A DNA stretch of 64,000 nt. Source: Pseudomonadales bacterium. Its GTDB lineage: Bacteria > Pseudomonadota > Gammaproteobacteria > Pseudomonadales > JAHRWD01. This document shows, in pieces, positions 37,546 through 47,416 of this stretch. A program made the translations under genes and the position numbers. Position 1 is the first letter of the stretch. Every line of letters begins with the position of its first letter. Under the pieces are notes generated by a model. That model had not been told where the DNA came from, made no database searches, and was given only the letters and a program-made list of their open reading frames with translations. The stretch covers positions 1 to 64,000 of the forward strand of contig JARGPR010000006.1 of assembly GCA_029210125.1 (NCBI GenBank). The letters are read 5' to 3'.

Positions 37546-37691
37546 TTGAGTGATTTCTCCTGATTAAATTTGTACATTCTGTAAGGATGACGGTGTGTCA
37601 ATAAAAGTTAACCAATGAACTTTATCTCCAGCCCGCACTCTACTATCGGCGTTAACATTGGGGGTTGGTTTCCAAAATTCAACTGGTTTGG

Positions 37692-37758
37692 GTAACAAAA
37701 TATCATTAAGCTTTTGTTACATAAGGATTTTTGTTAGAATAGCTAGCTAAATTCTAAC
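37692..37758 (+). promoter_or_regulatory. lpxC promoter region with two inverted repeats
   Basis: GTAACAAAA (37692-37700) pairs perfectly with TTTTGTTAC (37712-37720), spacer 11 nt. GTTAGAAT (37733-37740) pairs perfectly with ATTCTAAC (37751-37758), and the palindrome AGCTAGCT lies between. TAGAAT at 37735-37740 is a plausible -10 box, with TTTTGT 17 nt upstream as a weak -35. Both repeats thus frame the promoter in front of the lpxC ATG at 37783. Confidence 0.5.
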
Positions 37759-37782
37759 GCTTTGGTAGATTGGTAAAATTTT

Positions 37783-38694
37783 ATGATCAAGCAAAGAACT
37801 CTAAAGAACATAATTCGTGGCGCAGGTGTAGGCCTGCATACCGGCGAAAAGGTTTATTTAACGCTGAAACCTGCCCCGGTAGACACCGGCATTGTGTTCT
37901 GTCGAACCGATCTTGATCCCGTGGTGGAAATCCCCGCTAAGGCTTGTAATGTAGGCGATACAACGCTTTCTACGGCTTTAATCCAGGATGGAGTTCGGAT
38001 TTCCACAGTTGAGCATATGCTGTCGGCAATGGCCGGGTTGGGTATTGATAATGCGTATGTAGAAGTCAGCTCTCCTGAAGTACCCATTATGGATGGTAGC
38101 GCTAACCCTTTTGTATTTTTGATTCAATCTGCCGGTATTCAAGATCAGGATGCTCCGAAGAAATTTATTCGGATAACAAAAGAAATTTGTGTTGAGATCG
38201 ATGATAAGAGCGCTAAATTCCTGCCATTTGATGGCTTTAAAGTCAGCTTTGGGATTGACTTTGATCATCCTGTTTTCAAAAGGCGAACCCAGGAAGCGGT
38301 TGTAGACTTTTCAAGTACCTCGTTTGTAAAAGAGGTGAGTCGCGCTAGAACATTTGGTTTCTTGAAAGATATTGAGCTGCTTCAGTCTCAAAACCTTGCT
38401 CTAGGCGGGAGCGTTAATAACGCGATTGTGGTTGATGAATATCGTGTTGTAAATGAAGACGGGCTACGCTACGAAGATGAATTTGTTAAACACAAAATTC
38501 TCGATGCGATTGGTGACCTCTACTTACTGGGCCACAGCTTGATTGGCGAATTTGTAGGGTTTAAATCCGGTCATGAGCTCAACAATAAACTATTGCGAAA
38601 GCTGCTGGAAAATCAGGATTCATGGGAGTTGGTTACCTTTGAAAATGATCAAGATGCACCTATTTCGTACGTTCAACCTGTATACGCGGCATAG
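37783..38694 (+). CDS. lpxC: UDP-3-O-acyl-N-acetylglucosamine deacetylase
   Basis: 303 aa, full length. Zinc amidase for the committed step of lipid A synthesis. Motifs: [10 protein letters not shown] near the N-terminus, zinc ligand His in [17 protein letters not shown], the second site in [14 protein letters not shown] (His and Asp ligands), and GHSLIGEF. In relatives lpxC follows ftsZ; here htpG is upstream and divergent, so lpxC has its own promoter. C-terminus short (SYVQPVYAA), as in pseudomonads, without an obvious LA-type degron. Confidence 0.97.
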   Translation: MIKQRTLKNIIRGAGVGLHTGEKVYLTLKPAPVDTGIVFCRTDLDPVVEIPAKACNVGDTTLSTALIQDGVRISTVEHMLSAMAGLGIDNAYVEVSSPEVPIMDGSANPFVFLIQSAGIQDQDAPKKFIRITKEICVEIDDKSAKFLPFDGFKVSFGIDFDHPVFKRRTQEAVVDFSSTSFVKEVSRARTFGFLKDIELLQSQNLALGGSVNNAIVVDEYRVVNEDGLRYEDEFVKHKILDAIGDLYLLGHSLIGEFVGFKSGHELNNKLLRKLLENQDSWELVTFENDQDAPISYVQPVYAA

Positions 38695-38777
38695 CGCTAA
38701 AGCACCAAGCGGTATCGTTACAGCTCTCTTTGCACGTTAAATCGTTACACCTTTCCCATTTTTATCTATTGAGCTAT

Positions 38778-39290
38778 CTACTTCTCCGGTTGGATAGCTT
38801 TAGAGAGTTCTTGCATTATTTTTCTTAGGTCAGGGTCTCTGATTTGTTTGAACTGACCCGTTTCTACAGCTAGGGTCTGGGCTTGTAGGCTATTTTTTTC
38901 TATTTCTTCGTTCGTTGCTCGGGTCCTGGTGTGGCTTCTTGTACTAGGGTGCTGTTTTGTCCGTGAGTTTTTTTCTGCGAGCAACGGCTCAGGTGATGGT
39001 CGAGTCTTTATCGTGATTTTGGATAGCGCATGAAACTCCGGATATCCCCTAAGTTTTTTGATCAGGTTATTTTGTTGATACCGGAGAGCGGTGCTCCAGC
39101 CTCCATTTTCAATAATTAGGCAGAGTTTGCCATCCTTGAATTCGCCCACGGTACATTGCTCACGAGCCTGCTTTGGCAGCTCCTTGTTCACGATTTGATC
39201 GATTCTGGCTAGCTGGTCGGCTTTTTTCAGCATCGCATCAAGAATTCCATCGCGGGATGCTGAGAATGGTTTTGGTTTGGTCGTTTTCAA
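38778..39290 (-). CDS. dciA: DciA (DUF721) replicative helicase loader
   Basis: 170 aa. N-terminal DUF721 domain (about 12-100: LARIDQIVNKELPKQAREQCTVG, LIIENGGWSTALRYQQ) and a disordered, charged C-terminal half. DciA loads DnaB in bacteria that lack DnaC, and is conserved opposite lpxC and secA in Pseudomonas and Vibrio. The position here, antiparallel between lpxC and the M23 gene, is the same. Name rests on family and context. Confidence 0.88.
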   Translation of the reverse strand: MKTTKPKPFSASRDGILDAMLKKADQLARIDQIVNKELPKQAREQCTVGEFKDGKLCLIIENGGWSTALRYQQNNLIKKLRGYPEFHALSKITIKTRPSPEPLLAEKNSRTKQHPSTRSHTRTRATNEEIEKNSLQAQTLAVETGQFKQIRDPDLRKIMQELSKAIQPEK

Positions 39291-39398
39291 TTTTTTCTAT
39301 GTATCAAGGGTATTAAAGAGTTCAGCGTTTTCGGGACTTTATGCTAAAATCTACCGATCATAATGTCGAATTTTTAAGTTGTAGTTATCTTGCTCAGC

Positions 39399-40343
39399 AT
39401 GCTCAATATTTTATTTGTCCGCAAGCAAAAACAATCGGTTCACAGTATCTCAATTTCAGGTAGATTAAAGTGGATTTTCCTGGCGGTGCTTTGCTCAGCT
39501 CTTCTTTTGGCTGGGTTGCTGGGATATCACGTGGCGCAAAAGCCAATCGATCAATTTAACCAGTCGCTGGTTGAGCTGCATAACAATCAATCCCTACTTG
39601 AGAAAGAGCTTTTGCTGACGCATTCAGAAATCCAGGCTCAAATCCATACCTTAACGACGGAAATCGCAATGCAGCAGGCCAGGTTGGTTCGCCTTGATGC
39701 CTTGGGAGATCGTTTAATACAGGTAGCGAAACTTGATCGTGGAGAGTTTGATTTTTCTCGCGATCCTGCTCTTGGTGGCCCGGAAGTGTCTGCTTCTGTT
39801 ATCAGTGAGCCTGATCTGCTTCATGCGGTTCAAGAAAATAATATGTATGAACAATTACAGCAGCTGGATCAGCTAATATCCGACCGGGGGCGTCAACTTG
39901 AAATTCTCGAAGCGATGTTAGAAAGTCGGCATGTTGGTCATGGCTTAGTGGTTACAAGACGGCCTATTCTTAAAGGTTGGATGTCATCTCCGTTTGGGAG
40001 GAGGACGGACCCTTTTACAGGTAAGCCCGCATGGCATGCCGGTGTAGACTTTGCTGGCAAGCAAGGCTCAAGTATTATTGCCGTTGCCCCCGGTGTGGTT
40101 ACATGGTCAGGGAAACGCAGCAGCTATGGCAACATGGTTGAAATTGATCATGGCGATGGTTATGTGACGCGGTATGCCCACGCGGAGCAACTGCTGGTCA
40201 ACAAAGGTGATGTGATTAGTCAGGGCGAAAGCATTGCCAAAATGGGAAGCTCGGGACGGTCGACGGGTCCCCATGTTCATTTTGAAGTGTATAAACAGGG
40301 TCGTATTGTTGACCCGAAAACTTACCTCAATAGACGCCAGTAA
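39399..40343 (+). CDS. M23-family metallopeptidase (cell-wall endopeptidase)
   Basis: About 314 aa from the ATG at 39399 (a TTG at 39390 is also possible). One N-terminal membrane anchor (about 26-46), a periplasmic coiled coil (about 55-110), then a LytM/M23 zinc domain with the ligands in HAGVDFAG and HVHFEVY and the YGNMVEIDHGDGYVTRYAH core. It probably cleaves or activates cleavage of peptidoglycan cross-links. Conserved between dciA and secA in Pseudomonas. Confidence 0.9.
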   Translation: MLNILFVRKQKQSVHSISISGRLKWIFLAVLCSALLLAGLLGYHVAQKPIDQFNQSLVELHNNQSLLEKELLLTHSEIQAQIHTLTTEIAMQQARLVRLDALGDRLIQVAKLDRGEFDFSRDPALGGPEVSASVISEPDLLHAVQENNMYEQLQQLDQLISDRGRQLEILEAMLESRHVGHGLVVTRRPILKGWMSSPFGRRTDPFTGKPAWHAGVDFAGKQGSSIIAVAPGVVTWSGKRSSYGNMVEIDHGDGYVTRYAHAEQLLVNKGDVISQGESIAKMGSSGRSTGPHVHFEVYKQGRIVDPKTYLNRRQ

Positions 40344-40495
40344 TCCAATAATCAAGCCTGTAATGAAACTATTTTAGGCATGATATTGTCTCCGTTATGC
40401 TCATTAAATTGTTGTATTTGTCGGTCTAAGATCGAGTTACAATGCTGCAATTTTGAATCCTTTATTCCTCCTCTGTTCTTACTGAAGTAAATACT

Positions 40496-43234
40496 ATGTT
40501 TGGGTTAGCAAAGCGTATCATCGGAACCAAAAATGACCGCCAATTGAAGCGGATGAGGAAGGTTGTCAAAACCATTAATGGTTTTGAGGAATCAATAGCC
40601 GCCTTATCTGATGAAGAGTTAAAACAGAAAACGGTTGAGTTTCGTGAGCGGCTGCAGCAGAACGAAACGCTAGAGCAAATTCTCCCGGAAGCCTTTGCAT
40701 GTGTTAGAGAGTCTGGCAAACGCTTTATGCAAATGCGCCATTTCGATACCCAATTGCTTGGCGGTATTACTCTGCATGAAGGCTGCATTGCTGAGATGCG
40801 CACAGGTGAAGGCAAAACCCTGGTAGCAACACTGCCGGCATACTTGAATGCGCTTTCAGGAAAAGGGGTTCATCTGGTGACGGTGAATGAATACCTTGCT
40901 ACGCGGGACGCCAACTGGATGAGGCCCCTTTATGAAGGTTTAGGGCTAACGGTTGATGTGATAGTGCCGGGGCAAGATCCAGAAACAAAAAAAGCTGCTT
41001 ATCAAGCCGATATCGTCTACGGCACTAATAATGAATTTGGTTTCGATTATTTGCGCGACAATATGGCGTTTCGCGTTGAGGACAAAGCCCAGCGAGAGTT
41101 GAATTTCGCAGTAGTGGATGAGGTCGATTCAATCCTGATTGATGAAGCGAGAACACCGCTTATTATTTCCGGTGCAGCTGAAGACAGCTCGGAGCTGTAT
41201 AAAAAGATTGATGGTTTTATTAGCCACCTGACTCGGCAGGAAGAGGCAGATGAGGGCATGGAGGTTACGCCAGGACATTATATTGTTGATGAAAAACAGC
41301 GTCAGGTTGAGTTAACTGAAGATGGCCACGAAGTGGTTGAGCAGTTAATGATTGAAAATAACCTGTTGGAGGAGGGCGATAGTTTATATGCTCCTACCAA
41401 CCTGCGCCTTTTGCATCATGTCCATTCGGCATTGCGTTCATATGTATTGTTTCAGAAAAATGTTGACTATATCGTGCGTGATGGCGAAGTACTTTTGGTT
41501 GACGAACATACTGGTCGCACCATGCCGGGCCGGCGCTTGTCCGAAGGGTTGCATCAAGCCATAGAGGCCAAAGAAGGTGTGGCCATCCAAAGTGAAAGCC
41601 AGACACTAGCTTCAACTACTTTTCAAAACTACTTCCGGTTGTATAACAACCTGTCGGGAATGACCGGCACCGCTGATACCGAAGCTTTTGAATTTCACCA
41701 AATTTATGGTCTTGAGGTAGTGATTATTCCTACCAACAAACCGATGGTTAGAAAAGATCAGAACGACCTGATTTTTATGACGACCGAAGAAAAATATGAC
41801 GCCATCGTCGACCATATTCATCAATGCCAGCAAGACCAACAACCGGTTTTGGTAGGTACCGCATCGATCGAAAGTTCCGAATTGATTTCGAATTTCCTAC
41901 AGAAAAAAAATGTCAAACATAATGTTCTTAATGCCAAATTTCACGAAAAAGAAGCAGACATTATTGCCGAAGCAGGCCGACCTGGCGCTATAACGATTGC
42001 TACTAATATGGCGGGTAGGGGCACCGATATTGTATTGGGCGGTAATTTTGAAGTTGAACTGAGTAAACTAAAAAACCCGACTGAATCTGAAATTGAAGAA
42101 CGCCGTCTCGCATGGGAGCGACGCCACCAGCAAGTACTGGATGCCGGAGGACTATGTATTATTGGTACTGAACGACATGAATCCCGTAGGATCGACAATC
42201 AGCTGCGTGGTCGGTCGGGCAGGCAGGGTGATGCGGGCGAGTCACGTTTTTATCTATCCCTAGAAGATAGCCTCATGAGAATTTTTGCATCGGACCGAAT
42301 GCGGGGGTTTATGCAAAAACTGGGTATGGAGCAAGGGGAAGCGATCGAACATAAAATGGTAAGCAACGCGATTGAAAAAGCCCAACGTAAAGTTGAAGGT
42401 CGTAACTTTGATATTCGAAAGCAACTATTAGAATACGATGATGTTGCCAATGATCAGCGACAAATCGTCTATAAACAACGTAACGATTTGATGGAGCAGG
42501 ATGATATTTCTGAGACCATTGAAGCGATCAGAAATGATGTTCTTCATGAAGTGATGGACGAATTTATCCCGCCGCAGAGCATAGAAGAGCAATGGGATAT
42601 TCCAGGTTTGGAACAGCAGCTTGAAGCTGAGTTTGCAATTGTTTTGCCATTAGCGAAATGGCTGGAAGAGGATAGCAGCCTGCATGAAGCTACTTTACGC
42701 GAAAAAATACTGGAACATTTAGTTGCCGTTTATGAGGAAAAAGCTGTTCTAGTGGGTGACGAAATACGTACACTTGAAAAGCAGATAATGCTACAAATTT
42801 TAGATACCCTATGGAAAGAGCACCTCGCGTCAATGGACCATCTGCGACAGGGTATCCACCTTCGTGCCTACGCGCAAAAAAATCCTAAACAGGAATATAA
42901 ACGGGAATCTTTTGAGCTGTTTGAGGCAATGCTGAATAACCTCAAACATGAAGTGGTTCGTTTTCTGTCCAGGGTTCAGGTTAAATTGGATGATGTGGAC
43001 GAGATGGAGCGTCAACGACTTGAGATGCAGGCCGAGGCCCAATTGGCATTTGAACATGCCGAAGCCACAGCGATGAACGAAGCGCCACAGTCTGCGCTAA
43101 CGGCTGATAATCAGCAAGATCAGGGGCCCGCAGATCAACCATTTGTGCGAACCGGAAAAAAAGTGGGCAGAAATGAACCTTGCCCCTGCGGATCCGGTAA
43201 AAAATATAAGCAGTGTCACGGTCAATTGAGTTAA
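40496..43234 (+). CDS. secA: preprotein translocase ATPase SecA
   Basis: 912 aa, full length. Motor of SecYEG export. Walker A in [22 protein letters not shown], the preprotein-crosslinking domain, [13 protein letters not shown], and the RGRSGRQGD motif. The C-terminal zinc tail has the Cys-x-Cys...Cys-His set in [15 protein letters not shown], which binds SecB. Starts 152 nt after the M23 gene. No SecM-like arrest peptide was seen upstream. Confidence 0.98.
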   Translation: MFGLAKRIIGTKNDRQLKRMRKVVKTINGFEESIAALSDEELKQKTVEFRERLQQNETLEQILPEAFACVRESGKRFMQMRHFDTQLLGGITLHEGCIAEMRTGEGKTLVATLPAYLNALSGKGVHLVTVNEYLATRDANWMRPLYEGLGLTVDVIVPGQDPETKKAAYQADIVYGTNNEFGFDYLRDNMAFRVEDKAQRELNFAVVDEVDSILIDEARTPLIISGAAEDSSELYKKIDGFISHLTRQEEADEGMEVTPGHYIVDEKQRQVELTEDGHEVVEQLMIENNLLEEGDSLYAPTNLRLLHHVHSALRSYVLFQKNVDYIVRDGEVLLVDEHTGRTMPGRRLSEGLHQAIEAKEGVAIQSESQTLASTTFQNYFRLYNNLSGMTGTADTEAFEFHQIYGLEVVIIPTNKPMVRKDQNDLIFMTTEEKYDAIVDHIHQCQQDQQPVLVGTASIESSELISNFLQKKNVKHNVLNAKFHEKEADIIAEAGRPGAITIATNMAGRGTDIVLGGNFEVELSKLKNPTESEIEERRLAWERRHQQVLDAGGLCIIGTERHESRRIDNQLRGRSGRQGDAGESRFYLSLEDSLMRIFASDRMRGFMQKLGMEQGEAIEHKMVSNAIEKAQRKVEGRNFDIRKQLLEYDDVANDQRQIVYKQRNDLMEQDDISETIEAIRNDVLHEVMDEFIPPQSIEEQWDIPGLEQQLEAEFAIVLPLAKWLEEDSSLHEATLREKILEHLVAVYEEKAVLVGDEIRTLEKQIMLQILDTLWKEHLASMDHLRQGIHLRAYAQKNPKQEYKRESFELFEAMLNNLKHEVVRFLSRVQVKLDDVDEMERQRLEMQAEAQLAFEHAEATAMNEAPQSALTADNQQDQGPADQPFVRTGKKVGRNEPCPCGSGKKYKQCHGQLS

Positions 43235-43264
43235 TTTAAAGTACTTGAGAGAAGGCATTAATAA

Positions 43265-44485
43265 GTGGCTATTGGGTTAGAAGTATTTCCGGAAATGGTT
43301 CCAATTGCAGGTGTTCGATTAGGTTCAGCTTGCGCTGGAATTAAATATAAAAATCATCCGGACCTAACCTTAATAGAGATTGCCCCTGGTGGTAGCTGCA
43401 CGGGTGTTTTTACACGCAATGCGTTTTGCGCCGCACCTGTCACCATCGCAAAAAAACATCTTAAAGAAACAGAGCCACGGTATTTACTCATTAATTCTGG
43501 TAATGCTAACGCAGGTTTAGGGCAGCCGGGTATCGATGCAGCCATCCAATGTTGCGATTCCGTGGCAAAAAATAGCAACACGGCTAGTAACCAGGTATTA
43601 CCTTTTTCTACCGGTGTGATTGGCGAACATTTGCCCGCTGAAAAGATTGCTGCAGCGGTGCCAGAACTTCTTAATCAATTGTCTGACACAGGCTGGCAGC
43701 AAGCAGCCCAAGCAATTATGACTACCGATACGCGACCTAAAGGATATAGCGAAACTATTCAGATTGATGGGTGTCCCATTACCATCACCGGTATAAGTAA
43801 GGGTGCGGGTATGATCAAACCCGACATGGCTACGATGCTGGCATTTATAGCTACTGATGCCAATATCGAACCCTCTTTACTGAACTCGATGTTGCTCATT
43901 GCTGCCAACAAGTCCTTTAATCGTATTACTATCGATGGCGATACATCCACCAACGATGCCTGCATGCTTATAGCGAGTGGACAAACTGAACTTCCGGAAA
44001 TTTCTGATCCAAGTTGCCCAGCCGCAGAAAAGTTTCAAGCTCTGTTAGATCGGGTTTGTGAATATTTGGCCGTTGCTATTATTCGTGATGGTGAAGGTGC
44101 AACCAAACTGATCGAGGTTGTTGTAGAAGGTGCTATCGATCAATCCGAGGCTTTATCCGTAGGGTATACCGTCGCAGAATCGCCGCTGGTTAAAACCGCA
44201 ATGTTTGCTAGTGACCCAAACTGGGGGCGAATATTGGCGGCGGTGGGTCGTGCGGGTGTTTCCGATCTGGATATTGAACACATTTCTATCTATCTGGATG
44301 ATCTATGTATTGTTGAAAACGGTGGCCGTGCTGAAAGTTACCGGGAGGAATTGGGTGCTGCGGTGATGCAGGCAGAAGCCGTTAAGATTTTGATTCAGCT
44401 CGGTCGCGGCCAGCATACCGAGAAACTTTGGACGACCGATCTATCCTACGACTACGTTCGTATTAATGCTGAATATCGAACCTGA
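43265..44485 (+). CDS. argJ: bifunctional ornithine acetyltransferase / N-acetylglutamate synthase
   Basis: 406 aa, GTG start. Transfers acetyl from N-acetylornithine to glutamate in arginine synthesis. The autoproteolytic site is in KPDMATMLAF (cleavage before the Thr that becomes the nucleophile), with the conserved NSGNANAGLG and GDTSTNDAC segments. 30 nt after secA, so probably in the same transcript. Order secA-argJ-mutT matches Pseudomonas. Confidence 0.96.
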   Translation: MAIGLEVFPEMVPIAGVRLGSACAGIKYKNHPDLTLIEIAPGGSCTGVFTRNAFCAAPVTIAKKHLKETEPRYLLINSGNANAGLGQPGIDAAIQCCDSVAKNSNTASNQVLPFSTGVIGEHLPAEKIAAAVPELLNQLSDTGWQQAAQAIMTTDTRPKGYSETIQIDGCPITITGISKGAGMIKPDMATMLAFIATDANIEPSLLNSMLLIAANKSFNRITIDGDTSTNDACMLIASGQTELPEISDPSCPAAEKFQALLDRVCEYLAVAIIRDGEGATKLIEVVVEGAIDQSEALSVGYTVAESPLVKTAMFASDPNWGRILAAVGRAGVSDLDIEHISIYLDDLCIVENGGRAESYREELGAAVMQAEAVKILIQLGRGQHTEKLWTTDLSYDYVRINAEYRT

Positions 44486-44594
44486 TACCACTCTGCCATG
44501 CCCTTATCTAACAAAAAAAGGGGCTACTGAATGCCATGAATAATGCTCTCCTCTTATCTGTTTTTATAGCTCAATTTTTCGTAACAGCGGCCCA

Positions 44595-45527
44595 ATGATA
44601 CAGCTCGAAGTAGCGGTTGCTGTAATTCGTGACCATCAAAACCGCATATTAATTGCGAAGCGTCCAGAACACTTGCATCAAGGTGGTCTGTGGGAGTTTC
44701 CCGGCGGAAAAATTGAATTAGGTGAATCGGTAAAAGAGGCTTTAAAACGGGAGATTATTGAAGAGCTAGGTGTGATCGTGATGGATGCACAGCCATTGAT
44801 TTCGATACCTCATCAATACAGCGATCGCATGGTGCGGCTACATGTTTGCCTGGTTAGTCAGTTTTCCGGAGAACCCCAGGGACTAGAGGGCCAAAAAGTT
44901 CGCTGGGTAGCACAGGAAAATTTAAGTGAATATACGTTTCCTGCGGCGAACCGAGCTATTGTGTCCGCGCTACAGTTACCTGACCGATATTTAATTACAC
45001 CAGAAAAGAACAGTGTTTCAGAGTTGCTTGAATACTTGAAAGCACCACGAAGAACGGCTGTTGATCTAATTCAGTTTCGAGCGCCAAACTGGACAAAGGA
45101 ACAGTATTTGGCAGCGGTGCCCGCAGTGGTGAATTATGGCCGCTCGGTGGGTGCGCGTACTATCTTAAATGCTGACCCTGAAATACTTACCAAAACAGAT
45201 GCTGATGGTATCCACCTGAACCGTTACCGTTTGAACAGGTTAAAAAAACGTCCCGTTGGGTTAGATAAATGGCTGGGAGCATCCTGTCATAACTTGGCGG
45301 AAATTGAGCAGGCTCAACGTCTTGAAGTGGACTATATAACCTTGTCACCGGTTCTTCATACCAATACCCATCCAGAAAAGAAGCCCCTTGGTTGGCATGA
45401 TTTTTCAGCGCTGGTTGAGCTTTGTTCAATGCCCGTGTTTGCTTTGGGAGGAATGAAAAATTCTGACCTTAAATTAGCAACTGCAGCGGGAGGGCAGGGT
45501 ATCGCGGGAATTGGTATGTTTAGTTGA
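44595..45527 (+). CDS. mutT: Nudix hydrolase MutT fused to a thiamine-phosphate-synthase-like domain
   Basis: 310 aa. The N-terminal domain (1-130) is MutT: the Nudix box runs from G38 to V60 with E44 and the REIIEE core intact, so 8-oxo-dGTP cleanup is likely. The C-terminal domain (about 140-310) resembles ThiE (TILNADPEI, GIHLNRYRL, DYITLSPVLHTNTHP, VFALGGM), a fusion that is common in gammaproteobacteria. Whether the ThiE-like half still makes thiamine phosphate is unknown. Convergent with yacG. Confidence 0.93.
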   Translation: MIQLEVAVAVIRDHQNRILIAKRPEHLHQGGLWEFPGGKIELGESVKEALKREIIEELGVIVMDAQPLISIPHQYSDRMVRLHVCLVSQFSGEPQGLEGQKVRWVAQENLSEYTFPAANRAIVSALQLPDRYLITPEKNSVSELLEYLKAPRRTAVDLIQFRAPNWTKEQYLAAVPAVVNYGRSVGARTILNADPEILTKTDADGIHLNRYRLNRLKKRPVGLDKWLGASCHNLAEIEQAQRLEVDYITLSPVLHTNTHPEKKPLGWHDFSALVELCSMPVFALGGMKNSDLKLATAAGGQGIAGIGMFS

Positions 45528-45553
45528 GCCTTTTTATATAATTTCGAGATTAG

Positions 45554-45781
45554 CTAGAAATCGATATTTTCTGATTCATCGAACGATATAGCTGGTTCAC
45601 CGGGAATAACATGCTCGCCGCTAGACCAGGCTCCCAGATCAATCAATTTGCAGCGTTCCGTACAAAACGGCCGCGCCGGATTGCTGTGGCTCCAGAGTGT
45701 CGGTTTTTGGCAGGTTGGACAGGGTAAAATACGAGCGTTTGGTTTGCTGTTTTCGATGCCGGGTTTTATCGTATTACTCAT
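45554..45781 (-). CDS. yacG: DNA gyrase inhibitor YacG
   Basis: 75 aa zinc-binding protein. Zinc ligands C21, C24, C40 and C44 in CPTC...PFCTERC, followed by the family segment [16 protein letters not shown]. In E. coli YacG binds GyrB. Immediately after coaE (6-nt gap), as in most gammaproteobacteria. Confidence 0.95.
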   Translation of the reverse strand: MSNTIKPGIENSKPNARILPCPTCQKPTLWSHSNPARPFCTERCKLIDLGAWSSGEHVIPGEPAISFDESENIDF

Positions 45782-45787
45782 AATGAA

Positions 45788-46387
45788 TTATGAATTTTCA
45801 GCTAGTTTGAGATAGGTTTGATGAAGTTTTTCGACTTCTTGATGCAGATGTTTTAAATCTTGGTCATTCACAATCACGTCATCAGCTTTTGCCAAGCGTT
45901 GTTGTCGGTCAGATTGTGCAGCGACAATCGCACGAACCTGTTCTTCTGAATTGTTATCGCGGCTCATGGTGCGCTCAACTTGGAGATCAACCGGCACGTC
46001 AATTACTAAAATTCGCGATGCCATCGTTGCCTGGGCAGTTTCTAACAGTAAAGGTGAGACCAATATAGAGTAGGGCGATTTGCTGTTTTTCAAACCCTGA
46101 ATAATCTCTTCAGCTATGAGTGGGTGGAGTAGCGATTCCAGCCATAGTCGATCCTCTTCCGTCGCAAATACCCGGGTTCGCATTAATGCACGGTTGAGCC
46201 CACCATCTTCCTGAATCATCTCCGGGCCGAAACGCTCCGAGATTTTTTTTAGAGCGGGTTTGCCCGGTTCAACCACGGTTCTTGATGCTACGTCGGCATC
46301 TACAATGGTAATGCCTAGTTGCTGGAAATGATCCGAAGCAGCGGTTTTGCCACTGCCAATGCCACCTGTTAAACCGATGATAAGCAC
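45788..46387 (-). CDS. coaE: dephospho-CoA kinase
   Basis: 199 aa, GTG start. Last step of coenzyme A synthesis. P-loop GGIGSGKT at residues 8-15, DADVASRTVVEPG for the CoA-binding region and QDRQQRLAKADDVIVND-like C-terminal segment. Between pilD and yacG, the conserved Pseudomonas order. Confidence 0.96.
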   Translation of the reverse strand: MLIIGLTGGIGSGKTAASDHFQQLGITIVDADVASRTVVEPGKPALKKISERFGPEMIQEDGGLNRALMRTRVFATEEDRLWLESLLHPLIAEEIIQGLKNSKSPYSILVSPLLLETAQATMASRILVIDVPVDLQVERTMSRDNNSEEQVRAIVAAQSDRQQRLAKADDVIVNDQDLKHLHQEVEKLHQTYLKLAENS

Positions 46388-46433
46388 TTTCTAAATTTCT
46401 CGCTATGTCGCTGTTTGAGTGGCCCAATAGGTT

Positions 46434-47333
46434 CTATTGAAGTCCCGCAAACTGTAAATATGAGGTGACCAGTGTATCACCCCAAAGCAAGGCGATAAAT
46501 CCTGCTGCAGCAAGAAAGGGTCCAAAGGGGATCGGAATCTCTTTATCGCGACCTTTAATTACGATCATCGATATGCCTATTACGGCTCCAACAAATGCGG
46601 AAAGGAGAATAATCAGAGGTAACATCTGGAACCCGAGCCAAGCCCCAAGGGCGGCAAGAAGTTTGAAGTCACCATAACCCATACCTTCTTTGCCCGTAAG
46701 CAGCTTAAACCCCCAGTAGACCAACCATAAACTTAAATAACCGCCGACGGCACCCCAAAGAGCCTCTTCCAATGAAACGAACTGACCGAATGCGTTAACG
46801 ATGAGTCCAAGCCATAGTAAAGGCAGGGTGATATTGTCTGGAAGTAGTTGGTGATCAAAATCAATCAGGGTTAATGATATCAGGCTCCAGACCAATAGAA
46901 GCGCTAAAAAAGTCTGTGCAGTGGCGCCAAATTGAATGGCGATACCAGCAGCCATTAATCCCGACATTAGCTCAACAAGTGGGTATCGAATGGATATTTT
47001 CTGTTTGCAGTTGGCGCATTTTCCCCGCAGAAATAGATAGCTGACTACCGGAATGTTCTCCCATGCGCGAATCTCATGCTGACAGTTTGGGCAGTGTGAA
47101 CCGGGCCAGATAAGGTTAAATATTTTTTTTGTAGGTTTGTTTTGGGTACCAGAGGTATAGGGGGCGTTATTTTCTGATTCTTCTAGCAGCAATTTGCATT
47201 GCTCTGTCCATTGCTTTTCAAGCATGATCGGCAATCGATGAATGACGACATTGAGAAAGCTGCCGACCAGTAAACCGAGAATAAATATAATAGCGACAAA
47301 AAATGCCGGGTTGGCGAGCAAGTAAGGAATCAT
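46434..47333 (-). CDS. pilD: prepilin peptidase / N-methyltransferase PilD
   Basis: 299 aa, polytopic inner-membrane aspartic protease. It removes the leader of prepilins and methylates the new N-terminus. Catalytic aspartates D158 (LIDFD) and D222 (GYGDFK) have the 64-residue spacing of Pseudomonas PilD. The zinc tetracysteine domain uses C81, C84, C106 and C109. It should process PilA and the type II secretion pseudopilins. Third gene after pilB and pilC. Confidence 0.96.
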   Translation of the reverse strand: MIPYLLANPAFFVAIIFILGLLVGSFLNVVIHRLPIMLEKQWTEQCKLLLEESENNAPYTSGTQNKPTKKIFNLIWPGSHCPNCQHEIRAWENIPVVSYLFLRGKCANCKQKISIRYPLVELMSGLMAAGIAIQFGATAQTFLALLLVWSLISLTLIDFDHQLLPDNITLPLLWLGLIVNAFGQFVSLEEALWGAVGGYLSLWLVYWGFKLLTGKEGMGYGDFKLLAALGAWLGFQMLPLIILLSAFVGAVIGISMIVIKGRDKEIPIPFGPFLAAAGFIALLWGDTLVTSYLQFAGLQ

Positions 47334-47416
47334 AGCGTACGCGTGGTTGGTCGCATCTCAAAGCACAAAATATGCGGTGAACTGCGGCGGCTAATTAGGC
47401 GGTCCAAGTGAATGCT

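Noticed and set aside
37546-37640. sigma-32 heat-shock promoter for htpG
   Set aside because: A TTGACA is present but no CCCCAT-type -10 box at a proper distance was found.
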